A DNA stretch of 64,000 nucleotides from Comamonas testosteroni (GCA_008727115.1 CP044131.1:3720001-3784000); one strand, 5' to 3'; shown: positions 25,023-34,030, counted from the stretch's first letter. The notes: generated by a model not told the origin, from the sequence alone. Numbers and translations are program-made.

Positions 25023-26093
25023 TTACTCCTGAGCCGCGTCCGCAGGCGAAGCTTCAGGCAAGTCATCCCGATTGCCACCGGGCGGTGCAATGTTCTGGTC
25101 GATGGCGCCAAAGATGCTCTGGCCGTCCTTGCCCTTCATCTCGATGCGGATGGTGTCGCCGTACTGCATGAACTCGGTCTTGGGCGCTCCGTCCTGAATG
25201 GTTTCGATGCAGCGCTTTTCAGCGATGCAGCTATAGCCCTTGGGCCATTCCATGCGCTTGTTCTTGCCGCTGCCGGTCTCCACACCCTTGTTGCTGACCG
25301 TGCCGCTGCCCACGATGGAGCCGGCGCGCACATTGCGGGTCTTGCAGATATGGGCAATCAGCTGGCCGAAGTGGAAGGTCATCTCCTCGCCCGCATCGCA
25401 CATGCCGACCTTGCGGCCGTTCCAGGTCGATTGCAGCGTCTGGTGCAGGCGGCCGCCCTTCCAGGCGTCGCCCAGCTCGTCCAGCGTCACGGCCACGGGG
25501 CTGAATGCGGTGGCAGGTTTGCTCTGGAAGAAGCCAAAGCCCTTGGACAGCTCATTGGGGATGAGGTTGCGCAGGCTCACGTCGTTGACCAGCATGACCA
25601 GACGAATGCCGTCCAGCGCCTCCTTGGCATCCGTGCCCATGGGCACATCGCCGGTGACAACGGCAATCTCGGCCTCGAAATCGATGCCCATGGCCGTGCT
25701 GGGCACGATCACATCGTCGCAGGGGCCGATGAAGTCGTCGCTGCCACCCTGGTACATCAGCGGGTCGGTATAGAAATTGGCGGGCACCTCGGCGTTGCGC
25801 GCCTTGCGCACCAGCTCCACATGGTTGATATAGGCCGAGCCATCGGCCCACTGGTAGGCACGTGGCAGCGGGGCCATACAGCGCTGGGGATCGAAGGGAA
25901 AAGCGTGGCGGGCCTTGCCGCTGTTGAGTTCATGCGACAGATCCTGCAACTGTGGGGCCATATAGCTCCAGTCGTCCAGCACCTGCTGCATGCGGTTGGC
26001 AATGCCGGTGGCATAGCAGGCCATGCTCAGGTCGCGCGACACCACCACCAGTTGACCATCTCGCGAACCATCCTTGTAAGTTGCCAGTTTCAT
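25023..26093 (-). CDS. fumarylacetoacetate hydrolase family protein
   Basis: The 356-residue hydrolase would cleave C-C bonds of acylpyruvates or act as hydratase/decarboxylase in aromatic breakdown. The FAH metal-binding residues appear in FEAEIAVVTGDVP (Glu pair) and MLVNDVSLR (Asp), followed by GFGFFQSKPATAFSP. The C-terminal GDTIRIEMKGKDGQSIFGAIDQNI is typical. It starts with MKLATYKDGSRDGQLVVVS, as longer two-domain relatives do. It is divergent from an IclR regulator with a perfect palindrome between, which suggests control of a catabolic step. The substrate is not determinable here. Confidence 0.9.
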   Translation of the reverse strand: MKLATYKDGSRDGQLVVVSRDLSMACYATGIANRMQQVLDDWSYMAPQLQDLSHELNSGKARHAFPFDPQRCMAPLPRAYQWADGSAYINHVELVRKARNAEVPANFYTDPLMYQGGSDDFIGPCDDVIVPSTAMGIDFEAEIAVVTGDVPMGTDAKEALDGIRLVMLVNDVSLRNLIPNELSKGFGFFQSKPATAFSPVAVTLDELGDAWKGGRLHQTLQSTWNGRKVGMCDAGEEMTFHFGQLIAHICKTRNVRAGSIVGSGTVSNKGVETGSGKNKRMEWPKGYSCIAEKRCIETIQDGAPKTEFMQYGDTIRIEMKGKDGQSIFGAIDQNIAPPGGNRDDLPEASPADAAQE

Positions 26094-26160
26094 GCCTGCT
26101 CCCTGTCATGATGACGGTCTGTTCAGGCACAAGCTCTGAGACCCACATCAATTACGATAG

Positions 26161-26176
26161 GTTAAATTAATTTAAC
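26161..26176. promoter_or_regulatory. perfect 16-bp palindrome, candidate IclR-type operator
   Basis: GTTAAATTAATTTAAC is exactly self-complementary. It lies 19 bp before the IclR gene start and 67 bp before the divergent hydrolase start. Its position and symmetry fit autoregulated IclR operators. The binding itself is inferred. Confidence 0.6.
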
Positions 26177-26194
26177 TAAACAAAACACAATTCT

Positions 26195-26992
26195 ATGGCA
26201 ATGGAAAAGGAACGTGCAGGGATTCAATCGGTCGAAGTGGGTTTCTCCCTCATAGAAGCCCTGGCTATGGCCAGCGGCCCACTGATGCTCAAGGATGTCG
26301 CCGCTGCTGCAGGCATGAGCGCCGCCAAGGCACACCGCTATCTGGTCAGCTTTCAACGCATAGGTCTGGTCACTCAGGACCCGCGCAACTCTCGCTATGA
26401 CCTGGGGCCTGCGGCGCTCAAGATCGGCCTGGCCTCCATCGCCCGGCTGGACCCGGTGCGCCTGGCCCGCGAACGCATACCGGCCCTGCTGGAGACCCTG
26501 AACCACACGCTGGCCATTGCCGTCTGGGGCAATCACGGCCCCACCATCGTGCACTGGGAAGAGTCGGCGCAGTCCGTTACCGCCAACTTGCGCCTGGGCG
26601 ATGTGATGCCCATGCTGTCATCTGCCACAGGGCGCTGCTTTGCCGCCTGGCTGCCACGCGAAACAACGGCTTGCTTGCTGGAGCCTGAAATGGAGCGGGC
26701 CTGCAAGGCAAAGCGCCAGGACCTGCCACTGACCGAAGAAGCCGTGGCCGCCATGCTGGCCGAGGTTCGCGAGCGCGGCTGCGCGCGCGTGGTCGATACC
26801 GTGCTACCAGGGATCGTGGCTTTCTGCGCGCCGGTCTTTGACGCCTCCGGTCATATCGCTCTGGGCCTGATGACCCTGGGTTCGCTGGCGACTTTCGATG
26901 CGGAATATGGTGGAGCCATCGACGAACCGCTGCAGATCGCAGCCCGTCAGCTCTCCAGTGACCTGGGCTGGCACGACGAGAACCATCGCTGA
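26195..26992 (+). CDS. IclR-family transcriptional regulator
   Basis: The 265-residue regulator has an N-terminal winged helix-turn-helix (QSVEVGFSLIEALAMASGPLMLKDVAAAAGMSAAKAHRYLVSF, residues 9-55) and the IclR effector domain (from residue ~80; VTANLRLGDVMPMLSSATGRCFAAWL and FCAPVFDASGHIALGLMTLG). It probably controls the divergent fumarylacetoacetase-type gene, as the shared 102-bp gap with a palindrome suggests. The effector is presumably an aromatic-catabolism metabolite, which is inference from the family. Confidence 0.92.
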   Translation: MAMEKERAGIQSVEVGFSLIEALAMASGPLMLKDVAAAAGMSAAKAHRYLVSFQRIGLVTQDPRNSRYDLGPAALKIGLASIARLDPVRLARERIPALLETLNHTLAIAVWGNHGPTIVHWEESAQSVTANLRLGDVMPMLSSATGRCFAAWLPRETTACLLEPEMERACKAKRQDLPLTEEAVAAMLAEVRERGCARVVDTVLPGIVAFCAPVFDASGHIALGLMTLGSLATFDAEYGGAIDEPLQIAARQLSSDLGWHDENHR

Positions 26993-27013
26993 GATTCACT
27001 TCACATCACGCCC

Positions 27014-28177
27014 ATGGGACAACGCCCTCAGCAAAGCCACACACGCAAGGCACTGCTGCCCGTCACAGCAGTGGTCTTGGCTGCCCACGGCCTGCTGTTC
27101 CTGGGCCTGCCAGAGCCCACTCTCAAAGACAAGACAGACGACGTCCAGATCGTGATGGAGACGCGCATGCTGCAGGAGCCACCACCTCCTCCACCTGCAC
27201 CACCTCTTCCGGCTCCAGCCCCTCCTGCACCCCAGCCTGCACCGCCACCAAAGCCAAGGCCCAAGCCAGCCCCTTTGCCTGCGCCTGCGCCGGCTCCCTC
27301 ACCCGAACCTGTGGAGCAGGAGCCAGAGCAGCTCGAAGCTCAGGAACAGCAGCCAAGCGCCCCAGAGACAGAAACACCAGCGCCATCGGAGGAAGCCCTT
27401 TCCGAGCCGTCAGCGGAGTCCGCCCCTGAGCCAACAGAACCCGCCGAAACCCATGGCCCCGAAACAGCGCGCCCGCTGATCGTCACGCCTGCCGGAGGCT
27501 CGCCATTGCCTCCGGACACCATGCTTCCAGTGAGCCTGCCCGATTCCGCCACGCTGGAGTTCAATGCCTCGGGCCAGGTCAAAGGCTTTCAATACTCCGC
27601 CGGTGCCCAGCTGCAATGGCAGCATGACGGCCAGTACTATCAGGCACGCCAGTCCATCAGCATGTTTCTGATGGGCGAGCGTGCACAGACCAGCGATGGA
27701 CTGATCACCCCCAAGGGTCTGCAGCCGCTGAATTTCAGCGACAAAGGTCGTAAAAACCAGTCTGCCGCCTTTGATGTCGCCGAAGGCAAGGCCCGTTACA
27801 GCGGCGGCCAGACCGACGCCGTCATTACCGATGGCGTGCAGGATCGACTCAGCGTCTTTTTACAGCTCTCGGCTCTGCTGGCCGCTGATTCCGAACGCTA
27901 TCCCGCAGGCACATTGATCGAGCTAACCACCAGCAGTGCGCGCTCTGCGGTGCGCTGGCAGTTCCGCGTAGGGCCCACCGAAGCACTGGAGCTGCCTTTT
28001 GGCAGCGTGATGGCACTGCGCCTGGATAAATTGCCCGGCAAAAGCAGCAGCGAGCAGCGGGGTTCGGTCTGGCTGGCCCCCGCCATGCAGTACCTGCCCG
28101 TACGCATCAAGCTCACCCAGGGCCAGGATGACTTTGTGGATCTGCAGCTCAAGAAGTACCGCCCTGCTGTGCAATAG
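27014..28177 (+). CDS. DUF3108 protein with proline-rich envelope-spanning segment
   Basis: The 387-residue protein has one transmembrane helix (LLPVTAVVLAAHGLLFLGL), a strongly proline/alanine-rich region (residues ~55-100, with PPPPPPAPP runs and KPRPKP) and a Glu/Pro/Ser-rich stretch to residue ~150. A C-terminal DUF3108 domain follows (LPDSATLEFNASGQVKGFQYSAGAQLQWQHDG). The N-terminal half looks like TonB, but the C-terminal domain is the beta-rich DUF3108 fold, not a TonB domain. It probably spans part of the periplasm from the inner membrane. It follows the IclR gene by 21 bp and may share its transcript. Confidence 0.83.
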   Translation: MGQRPQQSHTRKALLPVTAVVLAAHGLLFLGLPEPTLKDKTDDVQIVMETRMLQEPPPPPPAPPLPAPAPPAPQPAPPPKPRPKPAPLPAPAPAPSPEPVEQEPEQLEAQEQQPSAPETETPAPSEEALSEPSAESAPEPTEPAETHGPETARPLIVTPAGGSPLPPDTMLPVSLPDSATLEFNASGQVKGFQYSAGAQLQWQHDGQYYQARQSISMFLMGERAQTSDGLITPKGLQPLNFSDKGRKNQSAAFDVAEGKARYSGGQTDAVITDGVQDRLSVFLQLSALLAADSERYPAGTLIELTTSSARSAVRWQFRVGPTEALELPFGSVMALRLDKLPGKSSSEQRGSVWLAPAMQYLPVRIKLTQGQDDFVDLQLKKYRPAVQ

Positions 28178-28469
28178 ACCGGCATTACAGGTTACTCAAG
28201 TCCTGCTGAAAACCCTGGCCCTCACCCCCAGCAAGCGCTCGCTTGCGATCTAACCTTGACCTGCAAGCTGTACCAGCCAGAGCCAAGCACCGTCGTCTCA
28301 CCTTCTGCACCGCCTACTACAGCTTGAGAAAGCGGGTTGCTCACCGCCCTGTTCAATCCATGGAATACTGTGCCCAGGTGCTGGTGCAGGCGTCCACCGC
28401 TTGAAATGCAGCACCCTGCCGCCATATCCATGGCTGGCAGCTCAAAACGGAAGTGAAAGGAGGAACACC

Positions 28470-28769
28470 ATGCAAATGCTTTACGACTCAGAATCCTTTG
28501 CGGTGCTCCATCTGCGACCTGATATGGAAGCAGACGCTCCGGCAGGCAAAGCCAAGGCCGAGATCGAGCGAGTCCATCAACTGCCCCGTCACGGCTTTGA
28601 AATCGTGGACAAGCGATCGGGCAAGGAGGTGTATCTGGACGGCTCCTGGGCAGAAATGTTCCAGAAGCAAATTCTGGCCTGGCAAACGGATGCTCCAACC
28701 GAAGAGGAGGTCGAGGAAATCCTGGATACCTACACCGGCCTGGCGCAACAACCGGTGATCGTTCACTAA
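28470..28769 (+). CDS. DUF3567 (BTH_I0359-like) protein
   Basis: The 99-residue soluble protein MQMLYDSESFAVLHL... HGFEIVDKRSGKEVYLDGSWAEMF matches the small betaproteobacterial DUF3567 family over its full length. The C-terminal acidic segment EEEVEEILDTYTGL is also typical. The function is unknown. The ATG at 28470 follows a very strong AAAGGAGG ribosome-binding site at ideal spacing, so high expression is likely. It is followed by a clear terminator. Confidence 0.85.
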   Translation: MQMLYDSESFAVLHLRPDMEADAPAGKAKAEIERVHQLPRHGFEIVDKRSGKEVYLDGSWAEMFQKQILAWQTDAPTEEEVEEILDTYTGLAQQPVIVH

Positions 28770-28785
28770 GCGATTGCCACCCTCG

Positions 28786-28816
28786 AAAAAGCCACTCAAA
28801 TTCTGAGTGGCTTTTT
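28786..28816. terminator. bidirectional rho-independent terminator
   Basis: AAAAAGCCACTCA, short loop, TGAGTGGCTTTTTT: a perfect stem between the convergent DUF3567 gene and the small membrane protein gene. Confidence 0.95.
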
Positions 28817-28849
28817 TGCATTTGCGCCCATGCCTGACAACACAGAGAG

Positions 28850-29083
28850 CTATGGCTTTTTAAGCAAGCACATCACCACGAGCGCCAGCAACAGACAGAG
28901 GAAAAATCCCAGCAGCCCTGCTCCTGCCCCCAGCGTCAGCCAGTAAGCCCAGTCGATGCCCGTCTCGGCACAGTGAATCTCGCACTGCGGGTTGTGCTGC
29001 CAAACCATCCACATCACCAGAGCACCGCTTGCCAGGCCCATCCACAAGCTGATGACCACAGAGGTAAGCCAAGGTTTTTTCAT
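28850..29083 (-). CDS. small two-helix membrane protein, translationally coupled to AbrB-type gene
   Basis: I do not recognise this 77-residue protein. It has two transmembrane helices (SVVISLWMGLASGALVMWMVW and LTLGAGAGLLGFFLCLLLALVVMCLL) joined by a periplasmic loop HNPQCEIHCAETGID with two cysteines, which might form a disulfide or bind metal. Its ATG overlaps the stop of the upstream AbrB-type gene (ATGA), which indicates translational coupling and a possible accessory role. Homology outside this context is not known to me. Confidence 0.7.
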   Translation of the reverse strand: MKKPWLTSVVISLWMGLASGALVMWMVWQHNPQCEIHCAETGIDWAYWLTLGAGAGLLGFFLCLLLALVVMCLLKKP

Positions 29084-30180
29084 GTCGCAGAGAGTACCTC
29101 TCGGCCATTGACCCACCGGTAGAGCGGAGCCACCAGCAGCAGCACGGCAATCAGGCGGCAGACCTGAAAGGCCGTCACCACTGGCACGCCCAGCTGCAGC
29201 ACCTTGGCGGTGATGGCCATCTCGGTAATACCACCCGGCGATGTGGCCAGCAGCAGCGTGACCCAAGGCAGGCCCGTGCCCCAGTGCAGCAGCCAGGCAA
29301 AGCCCGCGCAGATCAGCATCAAGCCCACAGTGCCCAGCGCCACCATACCCAGCCAGCGCGGCGCAGTGTGCAGAAATTCGCGTCTGAAGCGCACGCCCAG
29401 GCTGACGCCAATCACCAGCTGCGCCGCATTCATCAGCCACTGCGGCACGGCCGACAGCTCAATGCCCGCCATGGTCAGCCCCATGGTCACCATGAGCGCG
29501 CCCAGAAACCAGGGATTGGCGCGCTTGAGCTTGAGCATCAACCAGGCGCCTGCGCCCGTTGCCAGCACCATCCAGGCAAAGCCCTGCCACTGCACCACAC
29601 GAATGCTGGGGGCCAGCAGGCTCGGGTCGCCATGCAGGCCCGCCCACTGCAGCGCAAACGGAATCGTCACCGTGACGATGACCAGCCGCAGACTATGGCT
29701 GGCCGCCACCAGATCGGTGCGCGCATGTTCGCGCTCGGCCAGCAGCGTCATCTCGGACGCCGCGCCAATCGAGCCTGAGAAATACGTGGTGGCGCGCAGC
29801 CGAGATTCGGTCATGCCCGGCAGTTTCAACATGCTGGGCGCCTGCACTCGGTACAGCCAGCGGCCAAAGCCCCAGCCCAGAAGCAATGCCCAGACAATGG
29901 CCAGCGCAATGGCCCACCACAGCCCGGCGACCAGCGCCGTCACCGCTGGCGTGAAATACAGACCCAAAGCGCCGCCAATCGTCCACTGGCCCAGATTACG
30001 CAGCTTGCCCCAGCTTTGCGTGGGCGCACCGGCAATCGAGACCAGCGACACCGAAATCAGCGGCCCCAGCATCCACGGCAGCGGCGTGTGCAGCACCAGA
30101 CATAACTGCGCTGCCAGCCAGGCCAGCAGCAAGGTGGCGGCCACCTGGGTTAGGAATCGAGGGGAAGGCAAAGAAGGCAT
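29080..30180 (-). CDS. AbrB/AmoA-like integral membrane protein (PF05145)
   Basis: The 366-residue protein has ten or so transmembrane helices in two repeats. Each repeat carries the family block: LPWMLGPLISVSLVSIAG near residue 37 and NPWFLGALMVTMGLTMAG in the second half. GSIGAASEMTLLAERE and LLATSPGGITEMAITAKVLQLGVPVV are the paired signature loops. The family has been called 'AbrB' or 'ammonia monooxygenase' in databases, but no such activity is established; a transport role is more likely. The ATG at 30180 is preferred over 30234. Divergent from the ChaN-like gene. Confidence 0.85.
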   Translation of the reverse strand: MPSLPSPRFLTQVAATLLLAWLAAQLCLVLHTPLPWMLGPLISVSLVSIAGAPTQSWGKLRNLGQWTIGGALGLYFTPAVTALVAGLWWAIALAIVWALLLGWGFGRWLYRVQAPSMLKLPGMTESRLRATTYFSGSIGAASEMTLLAEREHARTDLVAASHSLRLVIVTVTIPFALQWAGLHGDPSLLAPSIRVVQWQGFAWMVLATGAGAWLMLKLKRANPWFLGALMVTMGLTMAGIELSAVPQWLMNAAQLVIGVSLGVRFRREFLHTAPRWLGMVALGTVGLMLICAGFAWLLHWGTGLPWVTLLLATSPGGITEMAITAKVLQLGVPVVTAFQVCRLIAVLLLVAPLYRWVNGREVLSAT

Positions 30181-30330
30181 ATGCACGTTGAGGATGCACG
30201 GGGAGAACACAGGGATTGCGGCAAGGCGCGACAATGCTGCAGGCCGCAGTATCGCGGCAAAACCCGGTGGGCAAAGCCATAGCTACAAAGCCATGCCCCG
30301 TCTTTCAACGGATTGGACTGGTTGATATTT

Positions 30331-31215
30331 ATGTGGATGGCATCACAGGCGCTGACGCGCCCCGCACTTTCTTCCCTTGCGCTGGCTGGTGTACTGCTTG
30401 CAGCAGGCTGCGCCCACCAAAGCCCGGCTCTCACCTCAGACGCCGAATGGCAGCAGACGCTGGCCCAATGGAGCGATGTCCAGTTCATCGCTCTGGGCGA
30501 GCAGCATGACCAGATTGCCCATCACCAGTGGGAAGCGCAAACCGTCAAGCTGCTGGCCGCGCAGCAACGCCTGAGCGCCTTGGTCATAGAGATGGCGCCC
30601 GCAGGCGGCAGCACGGCAGGCCTGGCAAAAACAGCCACGGATGAAGAGGCGCAGCAGGCGCTGCTGTGGCAAAGCGGCGGCGCGGGCGGCGGCTGGCCCT
30701 GGAAGGATTACGGCCCCATGGTGATGAATGCCGTGCGCGCCGGTGTGCCCGTGCTGGGCGGCAATCTGCCGCGTGCGCAGATGAAGCAGATCATGGGCGA
30801 AGCCCGCTATGACAACCTCCTGCCTGCCGCTGGCTGGCAGCTGCAACTGGATGCCATCAAGGAAGGGCACTGCGGCCTGCTGCCCGAATCGCAGTTCGCG
30901 CCCATGGCCCGCATTCAGCTGGCGCGCGATGAATCCATGGCCAAGGTCACAGCGGCTGCCGTGCAGCAGCAAAGCCAACCCGGCCAGGCCGTGATGCTGG
31001 TCGCAGGACGCGGCCATGTGCGCAGCGATATTGGCGTGCCCACTTGGCTGCCTGCAAATTTGAAGCAAAAAGTGGCCATAGCCCAATCAGATAAAGCGCA
31101 GTCAGCTATCAATATGAAAGCAGACAAGCTACTGACCCTGCCAGGCAGCCCCTCGGAAGATCAATGCGCCAAGCTGCGTAAGCAGTGGAGCAACAGGGCT
31201 GCCACCAAGCCTTGA
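30331..31215 (+). CDS. ChaN-like haem-binding lipoprotein
   Basis: The 294-residue lipoprotein has a signal ending LLAAGC (Cys27 if started at 30331), then the ChaN/DUF399 domain: FIALGEQHDQIAHHQWEAQTVKLLAA, LVIEMAP, DYGPMVMNAVRAGVPVLGGNLPR, and AVMLVAGRGHVRSDIGVP. Family members such as Campylobacter ChaN bind haem and are linked to iron uptake. Residues ~243-262 (AIAQSDKAQSAINMKADKL) are encoded by a family B repeat placed between the domain's end and the tail. The Cys near the C-terminus (EDQCAKLRKQW) is conserved in close relatives as far as I recall. Confidence 0.85.
   Translation: MWMASQALTRPALSSLALAGVLLAAGCAHQSPALTSDAEWQQTLAQWSDVQFIALGEQHDQIAHHQWEAQTVKLLAAQQRLSALVIEMAPAGGSTAGLAKTATDEEAQQALLWQSGGAGGGWPWKDYGPMVMNAVRAGVPVLGGNLPRAQMKQIMGEARYDNLLPAAGWQLQLDAIKEGHCGLLPESQFAPMARIQLARDESMAKVTAAAVQQQSQPGQAVMLVAGRGHVRSDIGVPTWLPANLKQKVAIAQSDKAQSAINMKADKLLTLPGSPSEDQCAKLRKQWSNRAATKP
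31055..31120 (-). repeat. family B repeat inside the ChaN-like gene
   Basis: The minus strand reads TTGATAGCTGACTGCGCTTT followed by ATCTGATTGGGCTATGG. It is in frame and codes for about 20 residues of the ChaN-like lipoprotein. Confidence 0.65.
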
Positions 31216-31261
31216 GGCATGGCCCCTGTACTCTGCCCGCACTCAGAGAGGGTTGACGCTC

Positions 31262-33979
31262 TCAGATCTCCGGGCAAAAGCCGGAGCTATCGAGAGCGAC
31301 CAACGGTTGGCCATCGCGCGCCTTTTCCAACAGGTGCTTGAAGTCTTCGGCCGGCAAGGGGCGACTGCAGAAGTAGCCCTGAAAGAAGTCGCAGCCTTTT
31401 TGCTGCAGGAACTTCAGTTGCTCCTCTGTCTCCACCCCTTCTGCCAACACCTTCAGACCCATGGCATGACCCAGGGCAATGACAGAGCTGCTGATGGTCA
31501 TGTCGTCGCAGCTGTTGGGAATGTCACGGATAAAGCCCTGGTCAATCTTGAGCAGGTCGAGCGGAAAGCGCTTGAGGTGAGCCAGCGAGGAGTAGCCGGT
31601 TCCAAAGTCATCAATGGCCAGGCGCAACCCCAGATCACGCAGGCGGTTGAGCACGGCCAGCGCTTCTTCAGGCCGCTCTGCCAGCGCGCTCTCGGTGATC
31701 TCCAACTCCAGCTGACTGGCCGGGAAGCCCGTGCTCTGCAGTACCTGAGCGGCTTCGCCCACGATATCCGTGAGCAAGAACTGATGCAGCGAAACATTCA
31801 CGGCAATCGTCAAGTCAGGCAGGCCTGCACTGCGCCATTCCTGACCCTGTCGGCAGGCCTCATTCAGCACCCACAGCCCCAAGGGGCCGATCACGCCCGT
31901 GCTTTCCGCCACCGGAATAAAACGCGCCGGAGAAATCAGGCCTTCCTCAGGGTCCTGCCAGCGCACCAGTGCTTCGGCACCGATCAGGCGGCCACTTTGC
32001 AAGTCGATCTGCGGCTGGTAGTACAGACGCATATGGCCCAGCTGCAGGGCTTGGCGCAGTCTCGCCTCCAGCGCCAGCCGCTCACGCGCTGCCTGGGTCA
32101 TATCTTCATGGAAGAAGCACCAGGCGTTGGAGCCTCTGGCCTTGGCCCCATAGACCGCTGCATGTGCGCCTTGCAGCAGCTCCTCTGCCGTGAGTGCATG
32201 CTCTGGATACAGGCAGATGCCGGCGCTGACGCTGACCACCACCGACAGACCATCGGGGGTGCTCCAGGGCATGGCAGCCGCCTCCATCAGGCGCTCTGCC
32301 ACCTCGACCGCCGCCTGGCGCCCGTTCAGAGACTGTGCCACCACGCAAAGCTCATCGCCCGCCAGACGACCAATGATGTCGCCACTGCGCAAAGCCTCCT
32401 GCATGCGGGTGGAGACATGCCTGAGCACTTCATCCCCAATCGAATGCCCATAGCTGTCATTGACATCCTTGAAACGGTCGATATTGAAGAGCAGCACCGC
32501 CATGCCCACCCCGGTGTTCTGGCTGCGCTCCACGGCATCGCCCAGCATGCGGGCAAACTGGGCACGATTGGGCAACCCGGTCAGCACATCTCTATGCGCC
32601 AGAAAGTCCAGTTGCTTCTCGCGTGCTTTTTCTGCCGAAATATCCGTGAACATGCACACGTAGTGCGTGACCTTGTCATTGGCATCCTTGACGGCGCTCA
32701 GCGACATGCGCTCGGGGAAGATTTCACCGTTCTTGCGCCGGTTCCAGATCTCGCCCTGCCAATGGCCTGTGGCGCGCATGCTGGCCCACATGGCGTCATA
32801 GAACTCCTTGCCGTGGCGCCCCGACTTGAACATGCGTGGCGTCTGGCCCAGCATCTCTTCCTCGCTAAAGCCCAGCAATCGCGTGAACGAGTTGTTGACC
32901 GAAAGAATGCGGCTGTGCGCGTCGGTCACCACCACACCTTCGATCGTGTTGTCCACCACGGTGGACGCCAGGCGGCGGCGCTCGTCGGCTTCGCGGCTGG
33001 CCGTTTGGTCGGACAGCAGCCCGGAGATGCGCAGCAAGCGCCCGTCTCCGTCCTTGTAAGCCTGCCCACGTGCCCGAAACCAGCGATACAGCCCATCAAA
33101 GCACAGCAGTCTGGCGGTCAGTACCAGCTGATTGCCCTGCTGCAAAGCCTGCTCGACCTCAATGCGGGCCTGGGCTGCATCTTCAGGGTGCAGCCGCTGG
33201 TAGAAATCGAAATCACGCGCCAGATCATGGCCTTGATAGCGCAGCAGTGCCCCCATGCCCGAAGAAAAATTCAGCCGCTGCTCCTGGGCATCCCACTCCC
33301 AGACGCCGCTGCCGCTACCCTCCAGCGCCATGCGCAGCATGGTTTCGCTACGCATCATGGCGTTGCGCGCATTGACCATTTCACTGAGGTCCTGCAGCAC
33401 GCAGACCAGAGCCACCGGCCCGCTCATGCCCGATGCCGCAACGCGACTTGTCGTGCACAGCACCGGCGTGACCTTGCCTGTTTGCGCATGCACGCACTGG
33501 CGCAGCACTTGGTAGTAGTCAATGCTGCCGTCAAGCAAGCGCTCCAGCTGCAGCGCAACCTCGGCCTCGTCATCTGCAGGCACGACACGTCGAAAGTCCT
33601 GGTTGCGCAGTGACTCCACACTGCACCCCAGCCAGCCTGCCAGCTTGGCATTGGCCCAGACAATCTGGGCTCCGCCCACATGCACGCGCGCCATCCCGGC
33701 TGGCGCATGGCGCACCACCAAGTCCAGCTCCTGCGCCACTTCCTGTCTCTGCAGATCTGCCTGTTGCTGGCGCCGTATAAACCATAAGACGGCCAAAGCC
33801 GTCCCCAGAAGCCAGACCGCGAACAGAGCGATCTGCCACGGTAAAGACTGGAGATTGGGCGACACCCCAAAATAAGCCAGCACAGCTGCCTGAGCGGCCA
33901 GCCACATCACTCCCAGACCCACATAGAGAGTGACAATCACCCCAGGTGTCAGTCGAGAATGCCCCCCCTCGCTTTTCAT
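31262..33979 (-). CDS. PAS-GGDEF-EAL protein, probable c-di-GMP phosphodiesterase
   Basis: The ~905-residue membrane protein has two N-terminal helices (residues ~12-70), three PAS-type sensor segments (about 85-200, 215-330, 345-460; e.g. TIEGVVVTDAHSRILSVNNSFTRLLGFS), then GGDEF and EAL domains. The GGDEF active site is degenerate, reading AGDEL near residue 540, so cyclase activity is doubtful and GTP binding may be allosteric. The EAL domain keeps GAEALVRW (~668), VNVS, ITES, DDFGTGYSSL (~786) and LKIDQGFI, as expected for an active phosphodiesterase. ATG 33979 (MKSEGGHS) is preferred over 34039. It is divergent from purU, with 51 bp between starts. Confidence 0.92.
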   Translation of the reverse strand: MKSEGGHSRLTPGVIVTLYVGLGVMWLAAQAAVLAYFGVSPNLQSLPWQIALFAVWLLGTALAVLWFIRRQQQADLQRQEVAQELDLVVRHAPAGMARVHVGGAQIVWANAKLAGWLGCSVESLRNQDFRRVVPADDEAEVALQLERLLDGSIDYYQVLRQCVHAQTGKVTPVLCTTSRVAASGMSGPVALVCVLQDLSEMVNARNAMMRSETMLRMALEGSGSGVWEWDAQEQRLNFSSGMGALLRYQGHDLARDFDFYQRLHPEDAAQARIEVEQALQQGNQLVLTARLLCFDGLYRWFRARGQAYKDGDGRLLRISGLLSDQTASREADERRRLASTVVDNTIEGVVVTDAHSRILSVNNSFTRLLGFSEEEMLGQTPRMFKSGRHGKEFYDAMWASMRATGHWQGEIWNRRKNGEIFPERMSLSAVKDANDKVTHYVCMFTDISAEKAREKQLDFLAHRDVLTGLPNRAQFARMLGDAVERSQNTGVGMAVLLFNIDRFKDVNDSYGHSIGDEVLRHVSTRMQEALRSGDIIGRLAGDELCVVAQSLNGRQAAVEVAERLMEAAAMPWSTPDGLSVVVSVSAGICLYPEHALTAEELLQGAHAAVYGAKARGSNAWCFFHEDMTQAARERLALEARLRQALQLGHMRLYYQPQIDLQSGRLIGAEALVRWQDPEEGLISPARFIPVAESTGVIGPLGLWVLNEACRQGQEWRSAGLPDLTIAVNVSLHQFLLTDIVGEAAQVLQSTGFPASQLELEITESALAERPEEALAVLNRLRDLGLRLAIDDFGTGYSSLAHLKRFPLDLLKIDQGFIRDIPNSCDDMTISSSVIALGHAMGLKVLAEGVETEEQLKFLQQKGCDFFQGYFCSRPLPAEDFKHLLEKARDGQPLVALDSSGFCPEI

Positions 33980-34030
33980 GTATTTCCTTTGTCCGCAGGA
34001 TCCTTGCCTTGCTGCGACAATTGCCCAGCT

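Noticed and set aside
27014..28177. TonB homologue
   Set aside because: The proline-rich middle resembles TonB, but the C-terminal domain is DUF3108 and no ExbB/ExbD genes adjoin.
29080..30180. ammonia monooxygenase or AbrB transcription regulator
   Set aside because: The protein is a polytopic membrane protein with duplicated transporter-like signature loops. Neither enzymatic nor DNA-binding residues are present.
31253..33613. 786-codon plus-strand ORF
   Set aside because: It lies antisense to the complete PAS-GGDEF-EAL gene, and its translation is His/Gln/Ala-rich without any domain. It is a by-product of high GC codon use.
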